A stretch of DNA of 64,000 nt from Bradyrhizobium mercantei (GTDB lineage Bacteria > Pseudomonadota > Alphaproteobacteria > Rhizobiales > Xanthobacteraceae): the NCBI RefSeq assembly GCF_001982635.1, contig NZ_MKFI01000001.1, positions 300,770 through 364,769 of the forward strand, given 5' to 3'. Shown here in pieces: positions 52,653 to 61,281 of the stretch (position 1 is its first letter; every line of letters begins with the position of its first letter). Both the position numbers and the translations under genes were made by a program. Under the pieces are notes generated by a model, which ran no database searches, was not told the origin of the DNA, and saw only the letters and a program-made list of their open reading frames with translations.

Positions 52653-53633
52653 TCAGTCCAGCGATATGTTGAGCGCCTTGACCACGCCCGCCCACCGCGC
52701 GCGATCGGTATCCACGAACTTGTCGATCTCGGCCTGGCTCTTCGCGCGCAGCGGCGGAAAACCGATCTTGACCAGCGAAGCGCGGAACGCCTCGTCGTTC
52801 AAGGCCCGGTCCAGGCTCGCCTTGATCTTAGCGGCGACGTCGTCAGGCACTTTCGACGGCGCTGCAATACCATACCAGACGCTGACCGCATAATCGGGAT
52901 AGCCGCTCTCGGCAATCGTCGGCAGATCGGGCAAGTCGGGGATACGCTCGGTCGAACTGACGCCGAGCGCGCGCAGCATGCCTGATTTGACCGGCGGCAG
53001 CGCGGTGCCGAGCGTGTCGAACATCAGCTGGATATTGTCGGACAGCAAATCCTGCAACGCGGGTCCGGCGCCCTTGTAGGGCACGTGGGTCATCTCGACG
53101 CCGGCCATCTGCTTGAACATCTCGCCGGCGAGATGGACCGTGCCGCCGGTGCCGGCCGATCCGAAATTGAGCTTGCCGGGATTCTTCTTCGCATAGGCGA
53201 CGAACTCCGCGATCGTCTTGGCCGGAACCGACGGATGCACCTCCATGATCATCGGCGCATCCGTGATCACGGACAGCAGGCGGAAATCCCTCGTGGGATC
53301 GTAGGGCAGCTTCTTGTAGAGCAGCGGGTTGAGCACGAAGATCGAGGCCGCCGTCACGAACAGCGTGTAGCCGTCGGGATCGGAGCGCGCCACGGCCTCG
53401 GCGCCGATCGCGCCCTGCGCGCCGGCCTTGTTCTCGACCACGACCACCTGCTTGAGATCGCGCCCGAGATATTCGCCGACGATGCGGCCGAGCACATCTG
53501 TCGGCCCGCCCGCGGCATAGGGCACCACGAGCTTGATCGGACGCGCCGGATAGTCGGCCGCGCGCGCAGGCTGCGCCGCCGCCAGCAACGCCGTCAGAGC
53601 AACAATGAATAGCGATGATGCGCGCCGCTGCAT
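52653..53633 (-). CDS. Tripartite tricarboxylate transporter substrate-binding protein (Bug/TctC type)
   Basis: A 326-residue periplasmic solute receptor, with a signal peptide (LFIVALTALLAAAQPARA) followed by DYPARPIKLVVPYAAGGPTDVLGRIVGEYLGRDLKQVVVVENKAGAQGAIGAEAVARSDPDGYTLFV, the unmistakable Bug family N-terminus. No TctA or TctB membrane subunit is nearby, as is common in Bradyrhizobium and Bordetella, which keep many orphan receptors. Ligand unknown, probably a carboxylate. Confidence 0.92.
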   Translation of the reverse strand: MQRRASSLFIVALTALLAAAQPARAADYPARPIKLVVPYAAGGPTDVLGRIVGEYLGRDLKQVVVVENKAGAQGAIGAEAVARSDPDGYTLFVTAASIFVLNPLLYKKLPYDPTRDFRLLSVITDAPMIMEVHPSVPAKTIAEFVAYAKKNPGKLNFGSAGTGGTVHLAGEMFKQMAGVEMTHVPYKGAGPALQDLLSDNIQLMFDTLGTALPPVKSGMLRALGVSSTERIPDLPDLPTIAESGYPDYAVSVWYGIAAPSKVPDDVAAKIKASLDRALNDEAFRASLVKIGFPPLRAKSQAEIDKFVDTDRARWAGVVKALNISLD

Positions 53634-53694
53634 GCCGTTTCCCCGTTGTCTTGTTGTTGGGGAACGAGAGTAGCGGATAATGCGGTCGCCGCAA

Positions 53695-54039
53695 TCAGCC
53701 GAGCCAGTATTTGCCTGCGATCATGACGACCTCGCCCACGATCACGCCGGCGAAGATCGATTTCCGCGCCAGCATGAACGCCACGAAGCCTGCGACAACC
53801 GAACTGTAACGCAGCCAGTCCGGCACGCTGGCCAGCGCGCCCGGCGGCTGCACCACGATCTGCGCGATGATCCCGGCGAGGATCGCGGTGGCGACCGCCC
53901 TCACCCAGACCAGCAGTTCCGAATTCTCGTCGATGCCGCCGCCGAACCAGAGGCCGAGCATGCGCCAGATCTGGTTGGGGATGACGCCCGCCACGAACAG
54001 GATTGCGAGCGCGTGCCAGTCGCCGATGAAGGTGCTCAT
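53695..54039 (-). CDS. azlD: AzlD-family branched-chain amino acid exporter subunit
   Basis: A 114-residue membrane protein with four hydrophobic segments (e.g. LAILFVAGVIPNQIWRMLGLWFG, AVATAILAGIIAQIVVQ, VVAGFVAFMLARKSIFAGVIVGEVVMI). It pairs with AzlC as a small component of the branched-chain amino acid exporter. Its ATG overlaps the AzlC stop (ATGA), a typical coupled pair. Confidence 0.9.
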   Translation of the reverse strand: MSTFIGDWHALAILFVAGVIPNQIWRMLGLWFGGGIDENSELLVWVRAVATAILAGIIAQIVVQPPGALASVPDWLRYSSVVAGFVAFMLARKSIFAGVIVGEVVMIAGKYWLG

Positions 54040-54788
54040 GCGCGCGCCCTCACCGTCCCCGCCCGCGCCCGGTGCACGCCATAGGCGATGGTTCCGGCGA
54101 CGACGCCGCTGACCAGGATGTCGACGCCGCTGTTGAGCATCGCCGCCAGCGGGAACAGCAGGAGCCCGAGCACCAGCGCGATGACATCGGCGAGCTCGCG
54201 GCAGTTGCGCGCAGTGGAGAACAGGAAGGCGAGCGGCGTCAGCATCAGCATGCCGGCGGCCAATAGCGGCGTGAGATTGGCCGCAAGCGTGTAGCCGATC
54301 GTGTTGGCGATCAGGCAGACCGAGACCAGCCCCAGGCCGAGCCCGTGGATGAAGGCGATGCGACGGTTACGCGGCACCTGCGGCAGAAAGCGGTAGCATT
54401 CGACCCACAGCGTCACTGCGGTGAGATGCGCCACCAAGATCAGATGCCGACGTTTTGTCTGTTCGGTGCGCATCAACGGCAGCACTGAGACCACCATCGG
54501 GAACAGCCGGATTGCGCTGACGGTGACCGCGATCGCCGATTGCAGCACGGTGGCGCCGGAGCCGAGCGTCGTGATCACGATGATCTGCGCAGGCCCCGCC
54601 CAGACGAACGCCGTGCTCGCCAGCGTCCAGCCCAGCGAGAAGCCGCTATCATGCGCCAGCGCACCGATCCCGAGATAGGTCGCAAACAGCACCAGCGTCA
54701 GCACGGTCGCGCCGATCGACCGCGCGCCCCACAGGAAGGCGCGGAACGAGGTCTGCCACTGCGGGGAATCGAGCGGAGGAAGCGCCAC
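54036..54788 (-). CDS. azlC: AzlC-family branched-chain amino acid exporter
   Basis: A 250-residue polytopic permease of the AzlC/LIV-E family. It contains SLGWTLASTAFVWAGPAQIIVITTLGSGATVLQSAIAVTVSAIRLFPMVVSVLPLM, the conserved segment of the family. GTG start at 54788. In E. coli-type systems AzlC with AzlD exports branched-chain amino acids or azaleucine. Followed immediately by azlD. Confidence 0.92.
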   Translation of the reverse strand: MALPPLDSPQWQTSFRAFLWGARSIGATVLTLVLFATYLGIGALAHDSGFSLGWTLASTAFVWAGPAQIIVITTLGSGATVLQSAIAVTVSAIRLFPMVVSVLPLMRTEQTKRRHLILVAHLTAVTLWVECYRFLPQVPRNRRIAFIHGLGLGLVSVCLIANTIGYTLAANLTPLLAAGMLMLTPLAFLFSTARNCRELADVIALVLGLLLFPLAAMLNSGVDILVSGVVAGTIAYGVHRARAGTVRARA

Positions 54789-54890
54789 GGTGAACCGGAT
54801 GGTTTTGCAATGGTGGCGGATTAGGGCGGCACGAAACCACGGTCAAGCGAATGGCAGCACAGCGCTGGTATGCGGCAGTGGTGCCCCAGC

Positions 54891-54976
54891 CGTCATTGCG
54901 AGCGAAGCAAAGCAATCCACGCTTCCACATGCGCGGACGGATGGATTGCTTCGTCGCTGCGCTCCTCGCAATGACG
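54891..54976. repeat. Intergenic palindrome, CATTGCGAGCGAAGC family (copy 3)
   Basis: Nearly full-length copy from CGTCATTGCGAGCG to CCTCGCAATGACG with AAGCAATCC/GGATTGCTT arms. It lies between the upstream end of azlC and the 3' end of the lytic transglycosylase gene. Confidence 0.85.
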
Positions 54977-54991
54977 CGGTGGGCCTTCCCC

Positions 54992-56134
54992 TCACGCCCT
55001 GTTCTTGAGCACAAAACACGCCCCGCCCGCCTTGCGGATGCGGTTGCACAGGCCGTCGGCCTCGGGGCGCGTGTCGGCGCCGATGCGCACCTGGTAGAAC
55101 GTCGCGCTGCCGCGGGTGCGCAGCCGCGAGCTGAGCAGGCTCGGGTCCTGGTCGCCGATCACGTTCGACAACCGCTTCATGGCGCGGGCATACATCGCGA
55201 GCGCCTTGTCGCGGTTGAAGCCGGCGGCGAGTTGCACGCCCCAGACCTTGGCCGCCGACAGCGTGATGTGCTGCTCGAGCTCAGCCACGAACGGATTGGG
55301 CGCGCGCTTCAAGAGCGCCATCAGCTCGCGGCAGCTCTGGGCCGGCGCGCGCTGTGGCATCTTGCCGTTGTTGCGGGCGGCAGCGGCCCAGTCGTCGACG
55401 CTCGAGCCGGTGATCGCCGAGACATAATTGCGCGTCTCCTGCGGCATGTATCCGGTGCCGGCGAGCCAGTCCTGCACCCGGCGCGGGCCGGCATTGTAGG
55501 CGGCGGCCGCGAGGCCGAGATTGCCGAACTGGTTGCGCAGCTCGCTGAGGAATTCGGCCGACTTCGGCAGCGCCTGCACCGGATTGAACGGATCAAGCAA
55601 TCCGCGCTCGTTGGCGGTGCCCGGCATGAATTGCGCGATCCCCTGCGCGCGCTGGCCGTTGCGGGTCACCGGACCAACCGCGTCGGCCTGGAAGCGGCTC
55701 TCCTGCCAGATCACCCGCGCGAAGAATTCGAGCGGCAAGTCGTTCGCCCGTGCTGCCGACTCGATCATCAGGCACATCGCCTCGCGGGTGTCGCTCTCAC
55801 GCGCGTCGTCGGCGGGCTTGTCGGTCGCGGGCTTGTTGATCTCGGCCGCGGGTTTCCCAGGCGGGTCGCCCGGTGCCGCAGCAGGCTTGTCGGCAGGCGC
55901 CGCGGGGGCGTCCGCTGGAGGCGCAGCAGGTTTCTCGGCCTGCGTGCCCGGAGGCGTCGCAGGCTGCTCCGCAGGCGCCTCCGCGGGTTTCTCGGCGGGC
56001 TTGTCCGAAGGCGGCGTTGCGGGCCGCTCGGCGCCTGGCGGCGTCGCCGGGGCCGCGGCAGGCGCATCTTCGGCGCCGGCCGGCGGCACCAGCAGCACAA
56101 GCAGGACCATTGCGGCGCAAAGACCTGTTCGCAT
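54992..56134 (-). CDS. Lytic murein transglycosylase with Ala/Pro-rich linker and SPOR-like tail
   Basis: This 380-residue exported protein cuts peptidoglycan glycan strands. A signal peptide (MVLLVLLVPPAGA) precedes a low-complexity linker (residues 22-110) built of KPAE, PATPP and APAA units. The SLT domain starts about 117, with the catalytic Glu145 in VIWQESRF and GIAQFMPGTANERG. The C-terminus FYQVRIGADTRPEADGLCNRIRKAGGACFVL looks like a SPOR-type peptidoglycan-binding repeat. The linker codons vary in number between relatives of such genes. Confidence 0.88.
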   Translation of the reverse strand: MRTGLCAAMVLLVLLVPPAGAEDAPAAAPATPPGAERPATPPSDKPAEKPAEAPAEQPATPPGTQAEKPAAPPADAPAAPADKPAAAPGDPPGKPAAEINKPATDKPADDARESDTREAMCLMIESAARANDLPLEFFARVIWQESRFQADAVGPVTRNGQRAQGIAQFMPGTANERGLLDPFNPVQALPKSAEFLSELRNQFGNLGLAAAAYNAGPRRVQDWLAGTGYMPQETRNYVSAITGSSVDDWAAAARNNGKMPQRAPAQSCRELMALLKRAPNPFVAELEQHITLSAAKVWGVQLAAGFNRDKALAMYARAMKRLSNVIGDQDPSLLSSRLRTRGSATFYQVRIGADTRPEADGLCNRIRKAGGACFVLKNRA

Positions 56135-56226
56135 GGCAAATCTGTTCCCGCGCTGGCGCGGCTTGACACCGCAAGCTCGTGGTCTAGCTATGGACTGAAA
56201 TGATGGCGCGCAAAAGGGAGCGCAAA

Positions 56227-57156
56227 ATGGCCGCAGCGTCCGACGATCAAACCGGCTTTGCCCCCGACGATGACGCCCCGATCGGCTACATGAAGCGGAC
56301 CCGCGATTATTACGCGGCGATCGGCTACACCACCCCCTACCGCTGGGCGCATTACACCGCCGCCCCGTTCGAGCCGCTGACGAAGCCGCTGAACCAGTCC
56401 CGCGTCGCCCTCATCACGACAGCGGCGCCGTTCGACCCCGCCAAAGGCGACCAGGGCCCCGGCGCGAAATACAATGGCGGGGCAAAATTCTATTCGGTCT
56501 ATGACGGCGACACGTCAGCGCAGCACGATCTGCGGATTTCGCACATCGCCTATGACCGCACCCACACCACGGCGACCGACAGCGGCACCTGGTTCCCGCT
56601 GGCGCAACTCAAGCGGCTCGCCGCGGCCGGCACGATCGGCGACGTCGCTCCGCGCTTCTTCGGTGCGCCGACCAACCGCAGCCACCGCGTCACCATCGAG
56701 ACCGACGCCCCCGAAATCCTCAAGCGCTGCCGTGACGACAAGGTTGACGCCGCGGTGCTGGTGCCGAACTGCCCGGTCTGCCACCAGACCGTCAGCCTGG
56801 TCGCGCGGCACCTCGAGGCCAACGGCATCTCCACCGTCGTGATGGGCTGCGCCAAGGACATCGTCGAGCACGCCGCAGTGCCGCGCTTCCTGTTCTCGGA
56901 TTTCCCGCTCGGCAATGCCGCCGGCAAGCCGCACGACGAGGCCTCCCAGGCCTTCACGCTGGAGCTCGCGCTGCGCGTGCTGGAGTCCGCCCCCGGTCCG
57001 CAGACCACCGTGCAGTCGCCGCTGCGCTGGAGCGAGGATGCCTCTTGGAAGCGCGACTACAGCAACGCCGACGCGCTGAGCGCCGACGAGCTGGCAAGGC
57101 TGCGGCGGGAATTCGACGCACAGAAGGAAATCGCGAAGGGCCTGCGCGTCGCTTAA
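56227..57156 (+). CDS. Glycine/D-proline reductase (PrdB/GrdB)-like family protein with CPVC
   Basis: This 309-residue protein is related to selenoprotein B-type subunits of glycine, betaine or D-proline reductases. The homology shows in HIAYDRTHTTATDSGTWFPLAQLKRLAAAGTIGDVAPRFFGAP and in AAVLVPNCPVCHQTVSLVARHLEANGISTVVMGCAKDIVE, where cysteines at 182-185 (CPVC) replace the selenocysteine-containing site of the classic proteins. ATG at 56227 after GGGAGCGC. No PrdA/GrdA-type partner is nearby, and the true substrate in this aerobe is unknown. Confidence 0.75.
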   Translation: MAAASDDQTGFAPDDDAPIGYMKRTRDYYAAIGYTTPYRWAHYTAAPFEPLTKPLNQSRVALITTAAPFDPAKGDQGPGAKYNGGAKFYSVYDGDTSAQHDLRISHIAYDRTHTTATDSGTWFPLAQLKRLAAAGTIGDVAPRFFGAPTNRSHRVTIETDAPEILKRCRDDKVDAAVLVPNCPVCHQTVSLVARHLEANGISTVVMGCAKDIVEHAAVPRFLFSDFPLGNAAGKPHDEASQAFTLELALRVLESAPGPQTTVQSPLRWSEDASWKRDYSNADALSADELARLRREFDAQKEIAKGLRVA

Positions 57157-57198
57157 GGCAGACCGAGCATTCAGCACCATCGCTTTCCAAACCGACAG

Positions 57199-57303
57199 TG
57201 TCGTCGCCCGGCTCGACCGGGCGATCCAGTATTCCAGAGACACCAGTCAGTCACGGAGAAGCCGCAGCGTACTGGGTCCCCCGGTCAAGCCGGGGGACGA
57301 CAA
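57199..57303. repeat. Intergenic repeat, GTGACCCAGTATTCCAGAG family (copy 4)
   Basis: Bounded by TGTCGTCGCCCGG and CCCGGGGGACGACA, with CGATCCAGTATTCCAGAGAC and CGTACTGGGTCCCCC as family words. It lies between the convergent PrdB-like and aldoxime dehydratase genes. Confidence 0.75.
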
Positions 57304-57322
57304 GTGTGCAAGCCGCTTACGC

Positions 57323-58354
57323 TCACTGCACCGCGCCCAGCATGCCGGTCCGCTCGTGGCAGCCGAGATATTCGAAGAACTGCTCGTCGGCGGCGGCGAC
57401 CGTGACCTCGTGATACAGCCTGAGCTTTGCGCTCGGCCCCAACGTCGACAGATATTTCATCGCCGCGCCAAAAATCCTGACATGGGTCGGATGCGATTCC
57501 GCCCAGCGCTCCAGCGCGGCCAGGCTCTTCCACCAGCTTTGGCCGTAGGATTTTTCGGTCGGCCTCCCCTGCGCATCGACCACGCGCATGTAGCGGTTGG
57601 CGTAGCAGCCGATGGGCAGGCCGTCGTCGCGCAGGAAATCCATGCCCTCACGCAGCACCGGCTCGACATCGTCGAGATACATCTTGCGCTCCGAGGCCTC
57701 GGTGTCGCTCCAGTCCTGACCAGAGCGGATCAGGCAGAGATTGTCATGTGCCACGACGCGGATCCGCGCACCATCGCGGATCACGCGCGGCTCGCCGCCC
57801 GGCGTCATCGCGTCGGTCTGTGAGAGCGGGATGCGGTCGCGCATGCCGCCCCAATAGGCGTGCTCCTGCACCTCGGCGCTCATGCCTTCGGCAAGCACCG
57901 CGACGCCCTCCGGGCGCCCGAGCGACGAGAACAGCGTCTCGTAACGCGCCACATGCGGCCGCAGCACCTCGATGAAGCGGCCGACGCCAGCGCTGACGCC
58001 AGCGCCGGTCCAGGCCTCGCGTGCGCCGTCGAACCAGGCATCGAAACGCCCGGCGTCGTCCCAATAGGCAACCGAGACGACGTTGGTGAACCCGGCCTGG
58101 TCGACATATTGCGCGCGGTCCCAATGCGTCGGCCCGTTGTCGCCACCAAACCGGTTTGCGATCTGCGTCAGCGCATCGGTCACGGCGGCAGTCGGCTCGC
58201 CGCGAAACTGCACGCCGAAATAGGCCATGATGACGCTTGCGACCGCGGGCTTGTGGCGCGCGACGAAGGATGGATAAGGCGGCGCGTAGTCATCGGGTAC
58301 GCGCCGATGACGGGAGCGCTCGGTCTGCAAATGAGGGGGAATCGCGGATTCCAT
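57323..58354 (-). CDS. Aldoxime dehydratase (heme, Oxd family)
   Basis: Oxd is a heme lyase that dehydrates aldoximes (R-CH=N-OH) to nitriles. The 343 residues align through HRRVPDDYAPPYPSFVARH, YFGVQFRGE, YWGGMRDRIPLSQTD, LCLIRSGQDW, ERWAESHPTHVRIF and KLRLYHEVTV. Key residues are present: Arg172/174 (MRDR), Ser211 (RSGQDW), heme-ligand His291 (PTHVRIF) and catalytic distal His315 (LYHEV). The nitrilase gene lies 34 bp upstream on the same strand, so both are one operon that would turn an aldoxime into a carboxylic acid. Confidence 0.93.
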   Translation of the reverse strand: MESAIPPHLQTERSRHRRVPDDYAPPYPSFVARHKPAVASVIMAYFGVQFRGEPTAAVTDALTQIANRFGGDNGPTHWDRAQYVDQAGFTNVVSVAYWDDAGRFDAWFDGAREAWTGAGVSAGVGRFIEVLRPHVARYETLFSSLGRPEGVAVLAEGMSAEVQEHAYWGGMRDRIPLSQTDAMTPGGEPRVIRDGARIRVVAHDNLCLIRSGQDWSDTEASERKMYLDDVEPVLREGMDFLRDDGLPIGCYANRYMRVVDAQGRPTEKSYGQSWWKSLAALERWAESHPTHVRIFGAAMKYLSTLGPSAKLRLYHEVTVAAADEQFFEYLGCHERTGMLGAVQ

Positions 58355-58388
58355 GGCAGTCGCCTCCGGTTCGATTTGGCTGATGCAC

Positions 58389-59399
58389 TCAGCTCGCGGC
58401 CGCGTCGATCTCCTCGAAACTGTCGAGCGGCAGTGCGAAATGCTCGACGCGCTTCGAGGGCTTCTTGTTCAGCAGCAGGCGCGTGACGTCAGGCCGCGAA
58501 TAGTGGCCGGCCGGATCGGCGGCGTTCTTGGCGATCCCGATCGCACCGAGATCGATGTCGGCGAGCAGCAGCCCTTCCTGCTCCGGCGGCAGCTTCTCGG
58601 CGATCGAACTGCCGTCCGGCCCGTAGATCGCGGCGTGTCCGCCGCCGACATGCAGCAGCGCGTGCTTGTCGTCGCGGTCGCACATCTCGTCGACCATCGC
58701 CTGCGAGACCGTGGCGCACGGCGCCAGCACGAAGCACGAGCCCTCGACTGCATAGACGCGGGAGGCCGCGTTGTTGACCTCCCAGCCGAGCGCCGGCGCG
58801 AACGGATCGTACAGCGAGAAGCTCGGCCAGGCCGCGACATGCACCTGCTCGTTCTGGGCATACATCGCGTATTTCGACAGCGGTTGCAGGTGCTCCCAGC
58901 AGCACAGCGCGCCAAGGCGGCCGATGCCGGGGCGGTCATGCACCGCAAGGTCGCTGCCGTCGCCCTCGCCGTACACGGTGCGCTCGGCGTGAGTCGGCCG
59001 CAGCTTGCGCCGCTTGGCGATGGTCTCGCCGTCGGGTCCGATCAGCCATTGCGCGAGATAGAGGCTGCCGCCGTCGCGTTCGGACAGCCCGAGCACCGCG
59101 GTCATTCCGGCCTGCTTCACCGCGAGCCGCAGCTTCTCGGCCTGCGGGCTGTCGTAGGACAGGGAATTGTCGAAATAGCGCTGCACGAAACCGCGCCCGA
59201 TCGCCCAGGCCGGCGAGTCCAGCCAGATGTACCAGGGATAGCCGGGGATAAAAGCCTCGGGGAATGCGATCAGTTTCGCCCCCTTGGCGGCGGCCTCCTC
59301 GATCAGCGCGATCGACTTGGCGATGGAGGCGTCGAGGTCGAGCCAGGCCGGCGCCGCCTGCACCACCGCAACGCGATATTTCGGGTGTTCGATGCCCAT
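58389..59399 (-). CDS. Nitrilase
   Basis: This 336-residue aliphatic/arylaliphatic nitrilase hydrolyses nitriles to acid and ammonia. The Glu-Lys-Cys triad is Glu48 (AFPEAFIPGYPWYIW), Lys132 (RRKLRPTHAERTVYGEGDGSD) and Cys167 (LCCWEHLQPL). EVQHVAAWPSF-type and VYAVEGSCFVLAP segments also match plant/bacterial nitrilases. The ATG at 59399 has a strong GAGGAGG site. It is the first gene of the nitrilase-aldoxime dehydratase operon and diverges from an AraC regulator. Confidence 0.94.
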   Translation of the reverse strand: MGIEHPKYRVAVVQAAPAWLDLDASIAKSIALIEEAAAKGAKLIAFPEAFIPGYPWYIWLDSPAWAIGRGFVQRYFDNSLSYDSPQAEKLRLAVKQAGMTAVLGLSERDGGSLYLAQWLIGPDGETIAKRRKLRPTHAERTVYGEGDGSDLAVHDRPGIGRLGALCCWEHLQPLSKYAMYAQNEQVHVAAWPSFSLYDPFAPALGWEVNNAASRVYAVEGSCFVLAPCATVSQAMVDEMCDRDDKHALLHVGGGHAAIYGPDGSSIAEKLPPEQEGLLLADIDLGAIGIAKNAADPAGHYSRPDVTRLLLNKKPSKRVEHFALPLDSFEEIDAAAS

Positions 59400-59550
59400 G
59401 ATGTCCTCCTCGTGCCGGCATCCCGGCCGGTTCGTGCTTGATCGGCCATGGCGGCCTCTGACATCATGCTGCCCCGGGACCGGGACCGCCGTTCGACCAG
59501 GACGGAAGGAAAATTCGACTGCCGAGGAGATGCCCCCAGCCGCCCCCGGT

Positions 59551-59566
59551 ACAAAGCTTGCTTTGT
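59551..59566. promoter_or_regulatory. Palindrome ACAAAGCTTGCTTTGT
   Basis: A perfect 16-bp palindrome (7-bp arms, TT centre) in the gap between the AraC gene and nitrilase, about 40 bp from the AraC start. It may be an operator or the upstream part of the regulator's promoter. AraC-type sites are more often direct repeats, so the identity is open. Confidence 0.4.
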
Positions 59567-59605
59567 TTGCGTGGCCAGCGTTTGCACTCGTGAAGGGAGG
59601 AAATC

Positions 59606-60562
59606 ATGCCGGCCCTGTTCACCACGGAAGACGCGCCCACGCATCGGCGGCTGGCGCTCTGGCAGGACATCGTCTGCGACGTGTTCGTGCAGCTCGACTG
59701 CAAGTCCGAGCTCGGCACAGCCTTTCACGGCGCCATCACCAGCGCGCAGCTGGGTCCGGCGAAGTGCTCGATCGTCTCGTCGGGCCAGCAGCGCGTGCTG
59801 CGCACACCGTCGCGGATCGCACGCGCCAGCGAGGATTTTGTTCTGTTCGCGCTCGGCCGAAGCGGCTCGGGCGGCGTGGTGCAGGACGGCCGCGAGACCG
59901 TGATCCGGCCCGGCGAGTTCGCATTCTACGACACCACGCGGCCCTATGAGCTGCGCTTCAACGACGACTTCACGCAGACCATCTTCCAGGTGCCGCGCGC
60001 GATGCTGCACCGGCGCTTTGCCGGCACCCAGGGCCTCACCGCGACCACGTTCACGTCGGATCGTCCGGTGCAGCGGCTCGCCTACCAGTTCATCAGCGGA
60101 CTTTCCGACATCGCCGACAGGCTCGATCCCGACAATGCGATCCGCCTCGCCGATCAGGCCGCGGACCTGCTCGCGATGGCGATGAGCGAGCGGCTCAGCG
60201 GCGTGGCGCTGCCGGCGTCGACCCACCGCTCCGCGCTCCTGTACCGGCTGAAGGCGCATGTGCTCGCGCATCTGCCGAACCCCGAGCTCGGCCTCACCGA
60301 GACCGCCGCAGCCCTCGGCATCTCACCGCGCTACGTCAACAGCCTCTTGGCCGATGAGGACACCTCGTTCCAGCGCTTCGTGCTGGCGCAGCGGCTCGAG
60401 CGCTGCAAGCGCGACCTCGCCTCGCCGGCCCATGCGCATCGCCATATCGGCGAGATCGCGTTCGCCTGGGGCTTCAACGATCTCTCGCATTTCGGCCGCG
60501 TGTTCCGCGACCATTACGGCCTGTCGCCGCGCGACTGGCGGCAGAGCCGGCTGCCGAACTGA
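59606..60562 (+). CDS. AraC-family transcriptional regulator (aldoxime operon)
   Basis: A 318-residue AraC-type activator. The N-terminal region has an AraC_binding_2-like beta domain (VIRPGEFAFYDTTRPYELRFNDDFTQTIFQVPRAMLHRRF). The C-terminal HTH pair is about 215-318 (LSETAAALGISPRYVNSLL-type and HIGEIAFAWGFNDLSHFGRVFRDHYGLSPRDWRQ). Divergent from nitrilase/Oxd, it is the likely regulator of the aldoxime operon, as an AraC gene is in characterised oxd clusters. ATG at 59606 follows GGGAGG. Confidence 0.92.
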   Translation: MPALFTTEDAPTHRRLALWQDIVCDVFVQLDCKSELGTAFHGAITSAQLGPAKCSIVSSGQQRVLRTPSRIARASEDFVLFALGRSGSGGVVQDGRETVIRPGEFAFYDTTRPYELRFNDDFTQTIFQVPRAMLHRRFAGTQGLTATTFTSDRPVQRLAYQFISGLSDIADRLDPDNAIRLADQAADLLAMAMSERLSGVALPASTHRSALLYRLKAHVLAHLPNPELGLTETAAALGISPRYVNSLLADEDTSFQRFVLAQRLERCKRDLASPAHAHRHIGEIAFAWGFNDLSHFGRVFRDHYGLSPRDWRQSRLPN

Positions 60563-60774
60563 CGCGGCTTCGCGCGGAGCGGCGGATACCGGTTCGCACA
60601 ACGAAAACGCTTCAAAAGCAAGCTCCCAAGGGTGATTTGCGGCGCAAAATAGCCGTGAATCCGGACCTGCACAGATGCAAAAATTTACACTAACTCCAAC
60701 CGGTTCCCCCGATACCCTTCTTTTCGCTGAGGCGGAACGGTACAGTCCTGCCGTTCATTGTTGGAGGATTTCCC

Positions 60775-61128
60775 ATGCAGGACCGGCGCCAGCGCGCTCG
60801 CGACAAGGTGTTTTACGGTGCGGTTGCGGAGATCAACGAGCGCGGCTCGACGATGGATTGCGTCGTCCGCAATATCAGCGAAGGCGGCGCCTGCGTTGAA
60901 TTCGGCGACGCCACCCGTTTGCCCGAAGAGATGAATCTTAACATCGCACGCAAGGGCCGCTCGTTCCTGGCGCGCCTGATCTGGCGGCAGGCCAACAAGG
61001 TTGGCCTCGCCTTCCGGATCATGACCTCGGACACCCCGGTCAGCGACCTCGACGAGCGGGTCCGCCGCAGCGAGATCAAGAAGCGGCAGTTGCAGCGCCG
61101 GATCAAGGAACTGCTCGGCCAGGGCTGA
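60775..61128 (+). CDS. PilZ-domain protein
   Basis: A 117-residue cyclic di-GMP receptor candidate. The RxxxR motif is RRQRAR near the N-terminus, and the second motif is RNISEGGACVEF (NxSxxG). A helical Arg/Lys-rich tail (RRSEIKKRQLQRRIKELLGQG) follows the barrel. c-di-GMP is made in this organism by PleD-type cyclases such as the one at 43427. Start ATG at 60775 with GGAGGATTT upstream. Alone in its transcription unit, ended by the hairpin at 61153-61171. Confidence 0.9.
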   Translation: MQDRRQRARDKVFYGAVAEINERGSTMDCVVRNISEGGACVEFGDATRLPEEMNLNIARKGRSFLARLIWRQANKVGLAFRIMTSDTPVSDLDERVRRSEIKKRQLQRRIKELLGQG

Positions 61129-61152
61129 CGATCAAGGCTAACAATCGAGGCT

Positions 61153-61171
61153 GAGCCGCTTTGCGCGGCTC
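61153..61171 (+). terminator. Possible terminator hairpin after PilZ gene
   Basis: GAGCCGC, loop TTTGC and its complement GCGGCTC form a 7-bp stem, with GTTTTGA about 8 bases on. Moderate support. Confidence 0.5.
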
Positions 61172-61281
61172 CCAGCCATCGTTTTGATCGCGGCCGGCAT
61201 CCGGCATTCGGGGTTGCAAACGCGGGGCTAATCCAGCATGCGGTAGGCCCGCAACGCCGGAACCGAGAGCCCCTCCACGAC

